From an uncultured Acidimicrobiaceae bacterium (GTDB taxonomy: Bacteria > Actinomycetota > Acidimicrobiia > Acidimicrobiales > UBA8592): DNA of 9,985 bases. The position numbers and the translations under genes are program-made. The notes under the pieces were generated by a model. That model was given only the letters and a program-made list of their open reading frames with translations. It was not told the DNA's origin and did no database searches. Below, piece by piece: positions 1 through 7,479 of this stretch. Location of the stretch: contig CAJWET010000043.1 in assembly GCA_913031515.1 (NCBI GenBank), positions 1-9,985 on the forward strand, written 5' to 3'. Position 1 is the first letter of the stretch, and the number at the start of each line of letters is the position of its first letter.

Positions 1-792
1 GGAGTAACATTTAAGGCAACCTACGATGGAAGTCTTCACCGCTTAACGCCACAGAGTGCTGTTGACATTCAATATGCACTTGGAGCAGATATTCAAATGG
101 CTCTCGATGTTTGCCCGCCCTTACCCTCAGACAAATCAGTCATCGAAACTGCGGTAGATAGAACTAGGCTTTGGGCGGAAGAAGCGAGAAAATATTTTTT
201 GCTTCGTAGAGAGAAAGAAAATTTTGAAAATGCACAATTCGGTATTGTGCAAGGTGGTTTGGATCTCACGCTACGGCGGATATCAGGTGAACAAATCGTT
301 GGAATCGGATTTGATGGTTACGCCATTGGAGGGCTCTCTGTGGGTGAAAGCCGCGTCGAAATGATTGAACCAATGGCTGTAAGTTTAGAAACTCTTCCAA
401 CTGACCGACCAAGGTACTTTATGGGGCTAGGTGATCCCGCTGGTCTCGTAGAAGCAGTCAATCTCGGTGTTGACATGTTCGATTGTGTTTGGCCAACCAG
501 ACTTGCTCGGCATGGAACAGCCTTAACATCGGAAGGGAGGATTAACTTGGGGGCAGCACGTTACGCCAAGAGCGAAGACCCTATAGATCCACAATTCCCT
601 GAAAGCCCAGCAGCGCGTTGGTCTCGAGGTTATCTACGTCATTTGCTTTCAGTAGGAGAGCCAGCTGCGGGACGTCTTCTTACCCTCCATAATTTAGCTT
701 GGTTGTTCAACATGATGGATCAAATGCGCCAGTCCATAGAAAAAGGCTCTTTCCAGAAATTTCGTAAAGAAATTCTTGAAATTTGGGCTTAG
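1..792 (+). CDS. tgt: Queuine/preQ1 tRNA-guanine transglycosylase, 5' end missing
   Basis: The protein swaps guanine 34 of GUN-anticodon tRNAs for a queuosine precursor (family knowledge). The frame is open from base 1, so the gene starts before the window; 263 C-terminal residues are present and roughly 110 N-terminal ones are missing compared with bacterial TGTs of about 375. Numbering residues from base 1, I see the substrate-pocket D36 in MALDVC, Q84 in IVQGG, GGL at 110-112 with E116, and the nucleophile D161 in MFDC followed by PTR. The pocket Cys (C38) and Val (in GGLSVGE) match the bacterial preQ1-type enzyme. The oddity is the zinc site. Where the family has CxCxxC, this protein has F199, E201 and A204, with equal spacing on both sides; only the distal His (H230, LHN) remains. 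The reading frame is intact to a TAG stop, so this looks like a zinc-free variant and not a decayed gene. tgt next to yajC-secD-secF is a common bacterial order. Confidence 0.95.
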   Translation, partial: GVTFKATYDGSLHRLTPQSAVDIQYALGADIQMALDVCPPLPSDKSVIETAVDRTRLWAEEARKYFLLRREKENFENAQFGIVQGGLDLTLRRISGEQIVGIGFDGYAIGGLSVGESRVEMIEPMAVSLETLPTDRPRYFMGLGDPAGLVEAVNLGVDMFDCVWPTRLARHGTALTSEGRINLGAARYAKSEDPIDPQFPESPAARWSRGYLRHLLSVGEPAAGRLLTLHNLAWLFNMMDQMRQSIEKGSFQKFRKEILEIWA

Positions 793-885
793 AAGCATCG
801 GAAATCGCTAGGAAGATTGTTTTAATAAGGGATAATCGTTTGAACACGGTACCATTTGCGAACCGAAAGAATTATTTTCCGAAGA

Positions 886-891
886 TAGGAT
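886..891 (+). promoter_or_regulatory. yajC start signal: AGGA Shine-Dalgarno inside a possible -10 hexamer
   Basis: AGGA at 887-890 lies 8 bases before the yajC ATG and is a reasonable Shine-Dalgarno sequence. The same place reads TAGGAT (TANNNT) with its last T 7 bases before the ATG, so a promoter giving a nearly leaderless transcript is possible too. I see no -35 match upstream. The rest of the 106-base gap after tgt shows no hairpin with a T-tract. The ribosome-binding reading is the simpler one. Confidence 0.35.
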
Positions 892-898
892 AGAGACT

Positions 899-1156
899 AT
901 GGGGATGCTATTTATTCCGATTTTACTTGTGATCATGTATTTCTTGATCCTTCGGCCCCAACAGAAAAGGATGAAACAACAGCGTGCAATGTTGAACGTT
1001 CTTGATGTCGGGGACGACGTTAGAACAGACTCAGGGATTTACGGCACGATAAGTGACCTTGATGGAGACACTGTTTTTCTAATGGTGGCTGATGGCGTTG
1101 AGATAAAAATCTCAAAAGCCTCAATTGCTGAAATGATAAAGTACGACGAGGACTGA
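899..1156 (+). CDS. yajC: YajC, Sec translocon accessory subunit
   Basis: YajC is a small inner-membrane protein that associates with SecDF and SecYEG during protein export (family knowledge). This 85-residue product has one hydrophobic segment at residues 2-18, followed directly by the family hallmark RPQQKRMK (19-26). A small beta-rich cytosolic domain follows, containing GDDVRTDSGIYGTI (38-51), and the C-terminus is acidic. The transmembrane segment starts at the very N-terminus, without the short extra leader many YajC proteins carry; no ATG, GTG or TTG start placed to give a plausible longer protein is visible upstream. Spacing to secD is 20 bases, so the two are very probably cotranscribed. 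The start at 899 is supported by AGGA 8 bases upstream; M3 is a less likely alternative. Confidence 0.95.
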   Translation: MGMLFIPILLVIMYFLILRPQQKRMKQQRAMLNVLDVGDDVRTDSGIYGTISDLDGDTVFLMVADGVEIKISKASIAEMIKYDED

Positions 1157-1176
1157 ACGAACTTCAGGCTATTCTT

Positions 1177-2790
1177 ATGAAACAGCGATTTTTTGCCCCG
1201 CTAACATCGATAGTACTTATTGTTAGCGGCCTTCTTGTCTGGTCTTTAGTAGAAGGCAATTCGGTACTTTTGGGCTTAGACCTAAAAGGTGGAGCAGAAG
1301 TTGTTTTGGAGCCATCAATTGACACTGAACTTGAAGGCGATGAGCTTCGAGAAGCACTCGATCAATCGGTGGAGATCATTCGAAACCGAGTTGATGGTTT
1401 GGGCGTCGCAGAACCAGATATCACACGCCAATCGAATCGCATAGTGGTTCAACTCGCAGGAGTTGAAGACCAAGAACGAGCTTTGGATGTTGTGGGCCAA
1501 ACCGCTGAGTTGCGGTTTCGGCCAGTATGCGGATTGCTTCCTGCTGAGCAAATCAATTTAGGCAATGATGGTGTATCCGATTCTGCATCAACACCGGAAG
1601 ATAACGTCAGCGATAGTCCTATAGGTATTCAGCCATCCGACAGAGATGAGGCTCCCATTGAAGACACCCCTTCAGGGTCTGAAGACAATGCAAATACTAT
1701 AAGCTCTGTGAGCACTCCAGATGGTATCGGATGTGAAAACCTAGGGTTCACTCTTACTGATGCATTAAGTATGTCCACGACACTTCCGGAAGAAGACGAT
1801 GCAGAAATGCCTGTGATTCTTCCCGGGGTCAAGAATGAAGCGGGACAAATGACTAGCCGCCTAGTGTTAGGTCGAACCATGCTTACTGGAGCTGCTCTCG
1901 AAACAGCTGATGCTACCTTTCGGCCTCCGCAATGGTTGGTCTTGCCAATCTTTCGATCGGGGCAAGATGGTATAGATCTCTTTAATGCCGCAGCAAATCA
2001 GTGTTTTAACCAAACACCTGCCTGCCCGACTGGTCAATTAGCAATCGTCCTTGATGGAGTAACAGAATCAACTCCGAACGTGCAGACGCCATATTTTGAA
2101 AGAGATCAAATCACCATTAGTGGTGATTTCGATCAGGAGCGAGCAGAAGAAACAGCTTTAGTTCTGCGCTACGGTTCACTACCACTCGAATTCGAGACGC
2201 CTTCGAGCAGGATAGTTTCCGCTACCTTAGGGAAGGATTCTTTCGATGCAGGGGTCGTTGCTGGCATAGTTGGCTTAGCATTTGTGGCGCTCTTTATGTT
2301 CGCCTATTACAGGCTCCTCGGTTTAGCTGCAATTCTTTCCTTAGGGCTTTCTGGAACCATGCTTTGGATTGTCCTTGCTTGGCTGTCTACTACACAAAGT
2401 TTAGCCTTGACGCTAGCTGGCGTTGTAGGTCTTATAGTCTCAATAGGTACGTCCTTAGATTCAAACGTTGTTTATTTCGAACATCTTAAGGAAGACATCG
2501 GAAATGGTAGGACGTTGCGTTCAGCCGTTGATATGTCATTCCCTATCGCATTCAAAACTATTTTCTACGCAAATCTCGCTTCGCTTATAGGAGCGGGTAT
2601 TCTCTATTTCCTTACTGTTGGTTCCGTACGAGGGTTTGCGCTTATGCTCGGGCTTGCTTCGATTCTCGATTTGGTTGCAACGTACTTCTTCCTCCGGCCT
2701 TTCGTAAAATGGATAAGTCTCTCCAACGCCTTGAGCAGTAGGCCATGGCTCTTCGGGCTTCCAGCGTATCAAGAAGGGGATTCATCATGA
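1177..2790 (+). CDS. secD: Protein translocase subunit SecD
   Basis: SecD works with SecF to use the proton gradient to pull preproteins across the membrane late in Sec export (family knowledge). The 537-residue protein has a first membrane segment at about 8-25, then the D1 signature LGLDLKGGAEVVLEP (32-46). A large exported domain runs to about residue 350, and five membrane segments lie at about 356-378, 380-402, 405-424, 456-480 and 483-505. The functional Asp is D428 in GTSLDSN, which replaces the usual VDAN and resembles actinobacterial SecD. The exported domain carries an acidic, Ser/Pro-rich, probably disordered insert at about 130-184. Its four cysteines (C118, C186, C276, C283) are all on the exported side. 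The start follows a weak AGG 8 bases upstream. The stop overlaps the secF start. Confidence 0.97.
   Translation: MKQRFFAPLTSIVLIVSGLLVWSLVEGNSVLLGLDLKGGAEVVLEPSIDTELEGDELREALDQSVEIIRNRVDGLGVAEPDITRQSNRIVVQLAGVEDQERALDVVGQTAELRFRPVCGLLPAEQINLGNDGVSDSASTPEDNVSDSPIGIQPSDRDEAPIEDTPSGSEDNANTISSVSTPDGIGCENLGFTLTDALSMSTTLPEEDDAEMPVILPGVKNEAGQMTSRLVLGRTMLTGAALETADATFRPPQWLVLPIFRSGQDGIDLFNAAANQCFNQTPACPTGQLAIVLDGVTESTPNVQTPYFERDQITISGDFDQERAEETALVLRYGSLPLEFETPSSRIVSATLGKDSFDAGVVAGIVGLAFVALFMFAYYRLLGLAAILSLGLSGTMLWIVLAWLSTTQSLALTLAGVVGLIVSIGTSLDSNVVYFEHLKEDIGNGRTLRSAVDMSFPIAFKTIFYANLASLIGAGILYFLTVGSVRGFALMLGLASILDLVATYFFLRPFVKWISLSNALSSRPWLFGLPAYQEGDSS
2774..2790 (+). promoter_or_regulatory. secF ribosome binding site and ATGA overlap with secD
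   Basis: AAGGGGA at 2774-2780 is a strong Shine-Dalgarno sequence about 6-7 bases before ATG 2787. That ATG overlaps the secD TGA (2788-2790) as ATGA, the classic layout for translational coupling, which would help keep SecD and SecF equal in amount. It decides the secF start: an ATG 42 bases upstream in the same frame lies inside secD. Confidence 0.85.
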
Positions 2791-3869
2791 GTCGCCTCCG
2801 CCGTATGTATAGAAATGAAACTTCCGTTCCCTTCTCCGCACTCTGGAAGAGAATTTTGATACTGTCAGGTATTCTCATTACAGCTTCCGTTATCGGTCTC
2901 TTTGTTAGAAACTTAAATTTAGGGCTTGAGTTTGAGGGGGGAGGAGCCTGGGAAGTACCAGCAGGTGACGACTTAGAGGCAGATGAAGTTCGAGATGCCT
3001 TGCGTCCGCTTGGACTCGCTGATGCTCGGATACAAACCGGTGATGGTGTCCTGCGCGTTCGAACAGAACTGACGAAAGCAGTCCAGAATCAAATTGACGA
3101 TGATCAACAAGTCGATACTGTTGAAAATGTCACAAAAGTACTTGCTGAACTTGTGAACCCGGAAAATCCTGATCTAAATTCTGTGAGCGTTTCGACTGCT
3201 GGACCCTCATGGGGGGCTGAAATCACAAATAAAGCGGTCAAGGCCCTCATAGTCTTCTTTATTATCATTGCGCTCTACATTACGGTTCGCCTACGTTGGG
3301 AAATGGCTGTTGGGGCGTTGGTGGCAGTTGCGCATGACATCGTGATTACGGTAGGTATCTATGCGATTTTCCAACTTGAAGTGACCCCGGCCACGGTAAT
3401 TGCCTTCCTAACAATCATGGGGTATTCGTTGTACGACACCCTTGTAGTCTTCGACAAGGTTCGTGATAACGAACATCGGTTGGTGAATGCAAAACTAAAT
3501 TACCGCGAAGTAGTTGATCAAGCTCTTAATCAGGTGTTGATGAGATCTGTGAATACCAGTATCACTTCCGTCCTTCCGGTGGTTTCTGTTCTGATTATCG
3601 GAGCAGGAGCAATGGGGGCGGTTACGCTCCGCGAATTTGCACTGGCGCTTTTAATAGGTCTCCTCATAGGAACATTGTCTTCACTATTCGTTGCTGCCCC
3701 TATCGCAACTTGGCTACGAGAGAAATTTGGCAATGAAGGAACAGATAAGAGCCGTTCATACCGCTTAAGTGAGGCTGTGAAGAGAAGAAACTCAGGATCC
3801 TCAACGAGTTCCATCCAGCCAGTAAATCCGTCAATCCCGCCACGGCCACGAAAAAACAAACGACGATAA
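2787..3869 (+). CDS. secF: Protein translocase subunit SecF
   Basis: SecF pairs with SecD in the proton-driven SecDF complex of the cytoplasmic membrane. The protein has 360 residues from ATG 2787. A basic N-terminus leads into membrane segment 1 (about 22-40), followed by the P-domain signature LGLEFEGGGAW (45-55), which corresponds to the usual GIDFxGG. The small exported domain runs to about 148. Five further membrane segments lie at about 150-167, 172-194, 199-220, 250-275 and 282-305. The proton-pathway motif is clear: GYSLYDT with D217, then VVFDKVRDN with D223. The tail after about residue 320 is very basic and Pro/Ser-rich (it ends RPRKNKRR) and is expected in the cytosol. The gap to apt is 28 bases. 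Confidence 0.97.
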   Translation: MSRLRRMYRNETSVPFSALWKRILILSGILITASVIGLFVRNLNLGLEFEGGGAWEVPAGDDLEADEVRDALRPLGLADARIQTGDGVLRVRTELTKAVQNQIDDDQQVDTVENVTKVLAELVNPENPDLNSVSVSTAGPSWGAEITNKAVKALIVFFIIIALYITVRLRWEMAVGALVAVAHDIVITVGIYAIFQLEVTPATVIAFLTIMGYSLYDTLVVFDKVRDNEHRLVNAKLNYREVVDQALNQVLMRSVNTSITSVLPVVSVLIIGAGAMGAVTLREFALALLIGLLIGTLSSLFVAAPIATWLREKFGNEGTDKSRSYRLSEAVKRRNSGSSTSSIQPVNPSIPPRPRKNKRR

Positions 3870-3888
3870 TCGTACATTAGGTCTACCT

Positions 3889-3893
3889 AGGAG
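3889..3893 (+). promoter_or_regulatory. apt Shine-Dalgarno AGGAG
   Basis: AGGAG lies four bases before ATG 3898. The match is good but the spacing is slightly short. The encoded N-terminus aligns with known Apt proteins from the first residue, so the start is still preferred. Confidence 0.7.
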
Positions 3894-3897
3894 AGAA

Positions 3898-4413
3898 ATG
3901 GAACTCTCTAACTACATTGATACAATTCCAGATTTTCCTCGAGACGGAGTTGCATTTAAAGACATCACACCTCTGTTGAGGGATCAAACTGCATACAGTT
4001 TCGCGCTCGACAAAATAGAAGAAAAATTTTCTGGAACTAAGATCGACTATATTGCTGGGATAGAAGCTCGCGGTTTCCTGTTTGCTTCAGCGCTAGCTGA
4101 TCGGTTGAATTGTGGCCTCATCCCCGTACGAAAGGCAGGAAAACTCCCCGGCGACGTTCTCACCGAAAAGTATCAGTTGGAGTATGGAAGTGCGGCACTT
4201 GAGATACGGAAGGATAGTGTTCCATCCGGAGCTCGAGTGTTAATAGTTGACGATGTTTTAGCGACCGGCGGTACAGCTATATGCGCGGCTAACCTATTTC
4301 AAGAGATAGGAGCTGACCTAGTAGGGTTTGCCTTCATTATCTCACTTTCTTTTCTCAAAGGAGAACAAAAACTAGATGCTTATAGAACTGTTATCCTAGT
4401 GAGATATGAATAA
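3898..4413 (+). CDS. apt: Adenine phosphoribosyltransferase
   Basis: Apt makes AMP from adenine and PRPP (purine salvage, cytosol). The product has 171 residues, the normal family length. It opens with the typical IPDFPRDGVAFKDITPLL (10-27), then AGIEARGFLFA (53-63) in the substrate region. RKAGKLPG (78-85) forms the flexible loop. The PRPP-binding motif VLIVDDVLATGGT spans 114-126, with the paired Asp residues D118 and D119. The C-terminal part has ISLSFLKG where many relatives have IELxFLxG, a minor difference. Apt between secF and rel is the actinobacterial arrangement. Purine salvage beside a ppGpp enzyme makes sense because both draw on the purine nucleotide pool, but that link is inference. 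The end lies 26 bases before rel. Confidence 0.97.
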   Translation: MELSNYIDTIPDFPRDGVAFKDITPLLRDQTAYSFALDKIEEKFSGTKIDYIAGIEARGFLFASALADRLNCGLIPVRKAGKLPGDVLTEKYQLEYGSAALEIRKDSVPSGARVLIVDDVLATGGTAICAANLFQEIGADLVGFAFIISLSFLKGEQKLDAYRTVILVRYE

Positions 4414-4422
4414 GAAACGGAA

Positions 4423-4443
4423 ATGGCTGATTTAGGGAAATGA
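4423..4443 (+). other. Six-codon open frame overlapping the rel start (ATGA)
   Basis: Between apt and rel there is an ATG at 4423 followed by five sense codons and TGA at 4441-4443 (product MADLGK). Its stop overlaps the rel ATG (4440-4442) as ATGA. The rel start has AGGGA at 4434-4438, only one base before the ATG and too close for a normal Shine-Dalgarno. An in-frame stop at 4428-4430 rules out an upstream rel start. Ribosomes ending on the short frame could restart on rel. The frame has only a poor Shine-Dalgarno itself (CGGA at 4418-4421) and may be chance. Confidence 0.35.
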
Positions 4444-6677
4444 GTAGTGTCATAAGCAAGATCAGTCTTTGGGACAGGGTAGAAACAGGGCAAGCTTCTG
4501 AGCTAGATCAGGTACTTACCGTTTTCGAATCTCATCACCCAGACCAAACCGACACCCTTATAAGAGAAGCTTATGAGTCAGCTTGTGATGCCCACCATGG
4601 ACAAATGCGTAAATCCGGGGATGCCTACATAACTCATCCAGTTGCTGTCGCTGGAATCATTGCTTCCCTTGGTCTTGATGAAGCGACGGTGGTTTCAGCT
4701 TTACTTCATGACACAGTCGAAGACACCGGAGCAGGGTTGGAAGACATAAAAAATAAATTTGGAGTAGAAATTGCATCGATCGTTGATGGGGTCACGAAAT
4801 TGGATCGTATTAAATTCGATACTAAAGAAGCCCAACAGGCAGCATCGATGAGGAAGATGCTAGTCGCTGTAGCCAAGGACCTAAGAGTTCTAATAATAAA
4901 GCTTGGGGATCGACTGCATAATATGCGAACGATTGCATCTTTACCACAGTGGAAACAACACCGAATCGCAACTGAAACTTTGGACATTTATGCTCCGCTT
5001 GCACATCGACTCGGGATGCAAGAATTAAAGAACGAATTGGAAGATCTAGCTTTTGCAACAATCCACCCCAAAAGATATGCAGAAATTGATCAGATGGTTG
5101 CCGCAAGAGCCCCAGAGCGAGATATCTATCTCAGTCAAGTCCTTTCAGATGTCCAAGCTAGGCTTGATGAACTTCATATTGGTGCCGAAGTTCGAGGCCG
5201 GCCAAAACATTTCTGGAGCATTTACGAGAAAATGGTTCTGAAAGGGAGAGAATTTGATGATATATATGATCTTGTTGGAATTCGTGTCATTGTAGATTCA
5301 GTCAAAGACTGCTATGGGGCGTTAGGGTCGATCCATGCTACTTGGCATCCGGTGCAAGGCAGATTTAAAGACTATATAGCGATGCCGAAATTCAATCTGT
5401 ACCAGTCTTTACATACGACTGTTATTGGGCCACAAGGGAAACCTTTGGAAGTTCAGATTCGAACCAAAGAAATGCATCATCGCGCAGAACATGGAGTTGC
5501 AGCTCACTTCAATTACAAAGGGGATCAACGCGATGAAATGACATGGTTTACGAGGATTGTCGATTGGCAGCAAGAAACTGAAGACCCAAGTGAATTCATG
5601 TCCAATTTGAAGCTGGATTTAGACCATGATGAAGTATTCGTCTTTACCCCAAACGGTGAGGTCGTGACCCTTGAAACTCAAGCAACCCCGGTTGATTTTG
5701 CCTACACCATACACACAGAAGTAGGACATTCTTGTAGAGGAGCGCGTGTCAATAATCGGTTAGTCCCTCTCGATACCCTTCTTGAATCAGGTGATACGGT
5801 TGAGATCCTCACCAGTAAAGCCGAAGGGGCAGGCCCATCTCAAGATTGGGTCAGGTTTGTCAAAACCCATAGAGCTGCAGCGAAAATCAAACAGTGGTTC
5901 TCAAGAGAACGCAGAGAGGATGCGATAGACCATGGTCGTGAAGCACTGGTAAAAGTTCTCCGCAAGGAGGGACTTCCCGCCTACAAATTGCTGAACAGCG
6001 CGTCCATCATAGAGGTAAGTGAACTTTTGAACTATCAAGATGCTGATTCTCTGTTTGCGGCTATTGGTGAACAGCATGTAAGTGCAAAAAGTGTTGTTGG
6101 AAGATTATTAAATCACTTTGAGGAATCAGACGAGACAGATGATCTTGCGGCAGTATTACCAACACATCGTGAAAGACAAGTCGGCCGAGCTAAAAGACGT
6201 CGAGAGAGCAAAGTCGGGGTTATCGTTGAGGGAGTTGACGACATAATGGTTCGACTAGCGAAGTGTTGTACACCTGTTCCACCAGATGAAATAATGGGCT
6301 TCATAACACGCGGGCGAGGTGTTTCCATTCACCGAAGCGATTGCGCAAACGCGGTTTCATTATCTATGGGCCATGCCAACAGGTTGATCGATGTGGAATG
6401 GGATGATGATAGTGATGGGACATTTGTTGTCTCGATCGAAGTTAAAGCTTTCGACCGAACTAGACTTTTAGGAGACGTATCTAACGTCCTTTCTGAGGCT
6501 AGAGTAAATATCCTTCGATGCTCTACCCGAACTGGAGCGGATCGCATCAGTATCATGAATTTTGAATTCGAAATTGGCGACAGCCGGCACCTTGATTGGC
6601 TCTTGAACCTGATACGTCAGATTGATGGAGTTTATGACGCCTATCGGGTTATGTCCGGACATCAAGCCCAGTTGTAA
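4440..6677 (+). CDS. rel: Bifunctional (p)ppGpp synthetase/hydrolase Rel
   Basis: This is the long RelA/SpoT homolog that makes and breaks ppGpp on the ribosome and drives the stringent response. It has 745 residues in the standard order. The hydrolase HD domain (about 38-195) has H53, H66, HD at 90-91, ED at 94-95 and DRLHNMRT (157-164), all intact. The synthetase domain (about 240-360) has GRPK (253-256), DLVGIRV (277-283), RFKD at 308-311 and EVQIRT (337-342). RFKD is the form seen in bifunctional enzymes; RelA-only enzymes have an acidic version. TGS follows at about 398-458 (VFVFTP), then a helical region, the zinc-finger-like part with C609, C610, H631 and C635, and an ACT domain at about 664-740. 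Both activities are therefore predicted. The start is forced by the upstream stop and has an oddly close Shine-Dalgarno. Confidence 0.97.
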   Translation: MSSVISKISLWDRVETGQASELDQVLTVFESHHPDQTDTLIREAYESACDAHHGQMRKSGDAYITHPVAVAGIIASLGLDEATVVSALLHDTVEDTGAGLEDIKNKFGVEIASIVDGVTKLDRIKFDTKEAQQAASMRKMLVAVAKDLRVLIIKLGDRLHNMRTIASLPQWKQHRIATETLDIYAPLAHRLGMQELKNELEDLAFATIHPKRYAEIDQMVAARAPERDIYLSQVLSDVQARLDELHIGAEVRGRPKHFWSIYEKMVLKGREFDDIYDLVGIRVIVDSVKDCYGALGSIHATWHPVQGRFKDYIAMPKFNLYQSLHTTVIGPQGKPLEVQIRTKEMHHRAEHGVAAHFNYKGDQRDEMTWFTRIVDWQQETEDPSEFMSNLKLDLDHDEVFVFTPNGEVVTLETQATPVDFAYTIHTEVGHSCRGARVNNRLVPLDTLLESGDTVEILTSKAEGAGPSQDWVRFVKTHRAAAKIKQWFSRERREDAIDHGREALVKVLRKEGLPAYKLLNSASIIEVSELLNYQDADSLFAAIGEQHVSAKSVVGRLLNHFEESDETDDLAAVLPTHRERQVGRAKRRRESKVGVIVEGVDDIMVRLAKCCTPVPPDEIMGFITRGRGVSIHRSDCANAVSLSMGHANRLIDVEWDDDSDGTFVVSIEVKAFDRTRLLGDVSNVLSEARVNILRCSTRTGADRISIMNFEFEIGDSRHLDWLLNLIRQIDGVYDAYRVMSGHQAQL

Positions 6678-6740
6678 AAACCGTAGTAAGTGCACAAAGA
6701 TCTAGATTAGGGTAAAGACACTTTCCGACATTGGAGAGTC

Positions 6741-6746
6741 AAAGGG
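6741..6746 (+). promoter_or_regulatory. Shine-Dalgarno AAAGGG for the DivIVA-repeat gene
   Basis: AAAGGG ends 7 bases before ATG 6754, good spacing. In the 76-base gap after rel I see no clear -35/-10 pair and no terminator hairpin, so readthrough from rel is likely. Confidence 0.6.
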
Positions 6747-6753
6747 TTTACAG

Positions 6754-7410
6754 ATGAAATCAAGTGGTATTCGCCAAACTAAGTTCAGCAAAGTCCGTCA
6801 AAGGGGGTATAGGATTTCCGAAGTTGACCGACTCTTGAAAAAGGTAGCCCTACATGTCCAAAAAGGTGATACCTCTTCATTATCCAACGAATTGAGTAGC
6901 GCCCAATTTACAATAACGAAACGGTCGGGATATAGCCCTAAAGAGGTCGATGACCATCTCGATTCCTTGCTTGAAAATCACGATTCCTTCACAGAGAGAA
7001 CGAAGAGCCATCAGGAGCAGTTGTCTAAACGATCAACATTCAATCGCTCTAAACCCAAAAATGTACCAAAACAAGACCATCGTCCGATTGTTGAAAGTCA
7101 TAAATTACGAAACTTGGCCCCTCCGGTCGTAAGTGGGGTTGGGTACGACAGCGATGAAGTGGATTATTTTCTTTCTATAGTGGCCGATTCGCTTGAGAGA
7201 TTTGAAAATGCTCAAGGGAAAGATCTTGATGAATTACGGGCGGATCAGTATCTACATCGGGCCGAACAGAAGCCTCTATTGGCCGGAGACCAAGTCAGAT
7301 ATGCGCTTTTTAGCGTCTCCGACAATGGAGGTTACGATATGTTGGGGGTAGATGCCGCAGTAAATCGGTTAGCAGAAGCTCTAGATTTTCATTGGAGTAG
7401 AACTTCGTGA
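6754..7410 (+). CDS. DivIVA-motif repeat protein, function unknown
   Basis: This is a 218-residue soluble protein with no signal peptide or membrane segment. It contains four copies of the short motif that opens DivIVA/Wag31-type proteins: GYRISEVD (18-25), GYSPKEVD (59-66), GYDSDEVD (130-137) and a weaker GYDMLGVD (193-200). Copies 1 to 3 are followed by hydrophobic residues in helix spacing (for example DRLLKKV, DYFLSIV). A hydrophilic, basic, probably flexible linker lies at about 80-118 (Lys, Arg, Gln, Ser, His rich). The long coiled coil of true DivIVA is absent, so it should not form the same filaments. I recall a named group of actinobacterial DivIVA-repeat proteins without a settled role, and this probably belongs there. 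It may bind a partner or the membrane near the cell pole or division site, but nothing in the sequence proves this. In Mycobacterium this interval holds other genes (ppiB and a hydrolase-like gene). Confidence 0.85.
   Translation: MKSSGIRQTKFSKVRQRGYRISEVDRLLKKVALHVQKGDTSSLSNELSSAQFTITKRSGYSPKEVDDHLDSLLENHDSFTERTKSHQEQLSKRSTFNRSKPKNVPKQDHRPIVESHKLRNLAPPVVSGVGYDSDEVDYFLSIVADSLERFENAQGKDLDELRADQYLHRAEQKPLLAGDQVRYALFSVSDNGGYDMLGVDAAVNRLAEALDFHWSRTS
6784..7383 (+). repeat. Four diverged copies of a GYxxxEVD coding motif
   Basis: The repeat units lie at about 6784-6858, 6907-6975, 7123-7197 and 7303-7383. Similarity is at the protein level: Gly-Tyr, then three variable residues, then Glu/Gly-Val-Asp, always eight residues from G to D. 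The DNA copies are well diverged, so this is an old internal duplication. The first two units are about 41 residues apart; the third and fourth are separated by longer linkers (71 and 63 residues between GY pairs). Confidence 0.75.
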
Positions 7411-7479
7411 TATGGCGCCAACTCTTTGAAGTAGGTCGGCCGTTTACTAAATATCACATTCGACCCTAGATCGCTCCTG

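Noticed and set aside
793..898. Possible sigma-70 promoter (GATAAT at 831-836) or small gene in the gap after tgt
   Set aside because: No -35 match at a usable distance, no conserved coding frame, and no terminator-like hairpin.
2745..2786. Earlier in-frame ATG for secF, adding 14 residues
   Set aside because: It lies well inside secD, has no good Shine-Dalgarno, and the added residues do not look like SecF. ATG 2787 has AAGGGGA and the ATGA overlap.
3530..3877. Open frame of 115 codons on the minus strand
   Set aside because: It is fully antisense to the conserved secF C-terminus, with no recognisable domain. The same applies to the other minus-strand open frames under secD, rel, hisS and aspS.
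3878..3889. Inverted repeat TAGGT-CT-ACCTA just before the apt Shine-Dalgarno
   Set aside because: A two-base loop cannot form a stable hairpin, and the arms are only five bases. It could be a protein site but a chance match is more likely.
6678..6753. Terminator or promoter between rel and the DivIVA-repeat gene
   Set aside because: The partly complementary GTAAA..ACC and GGGTTTAC are over 60 bases apart with mismatches. TAGATT at 6703 has no -35 partner.
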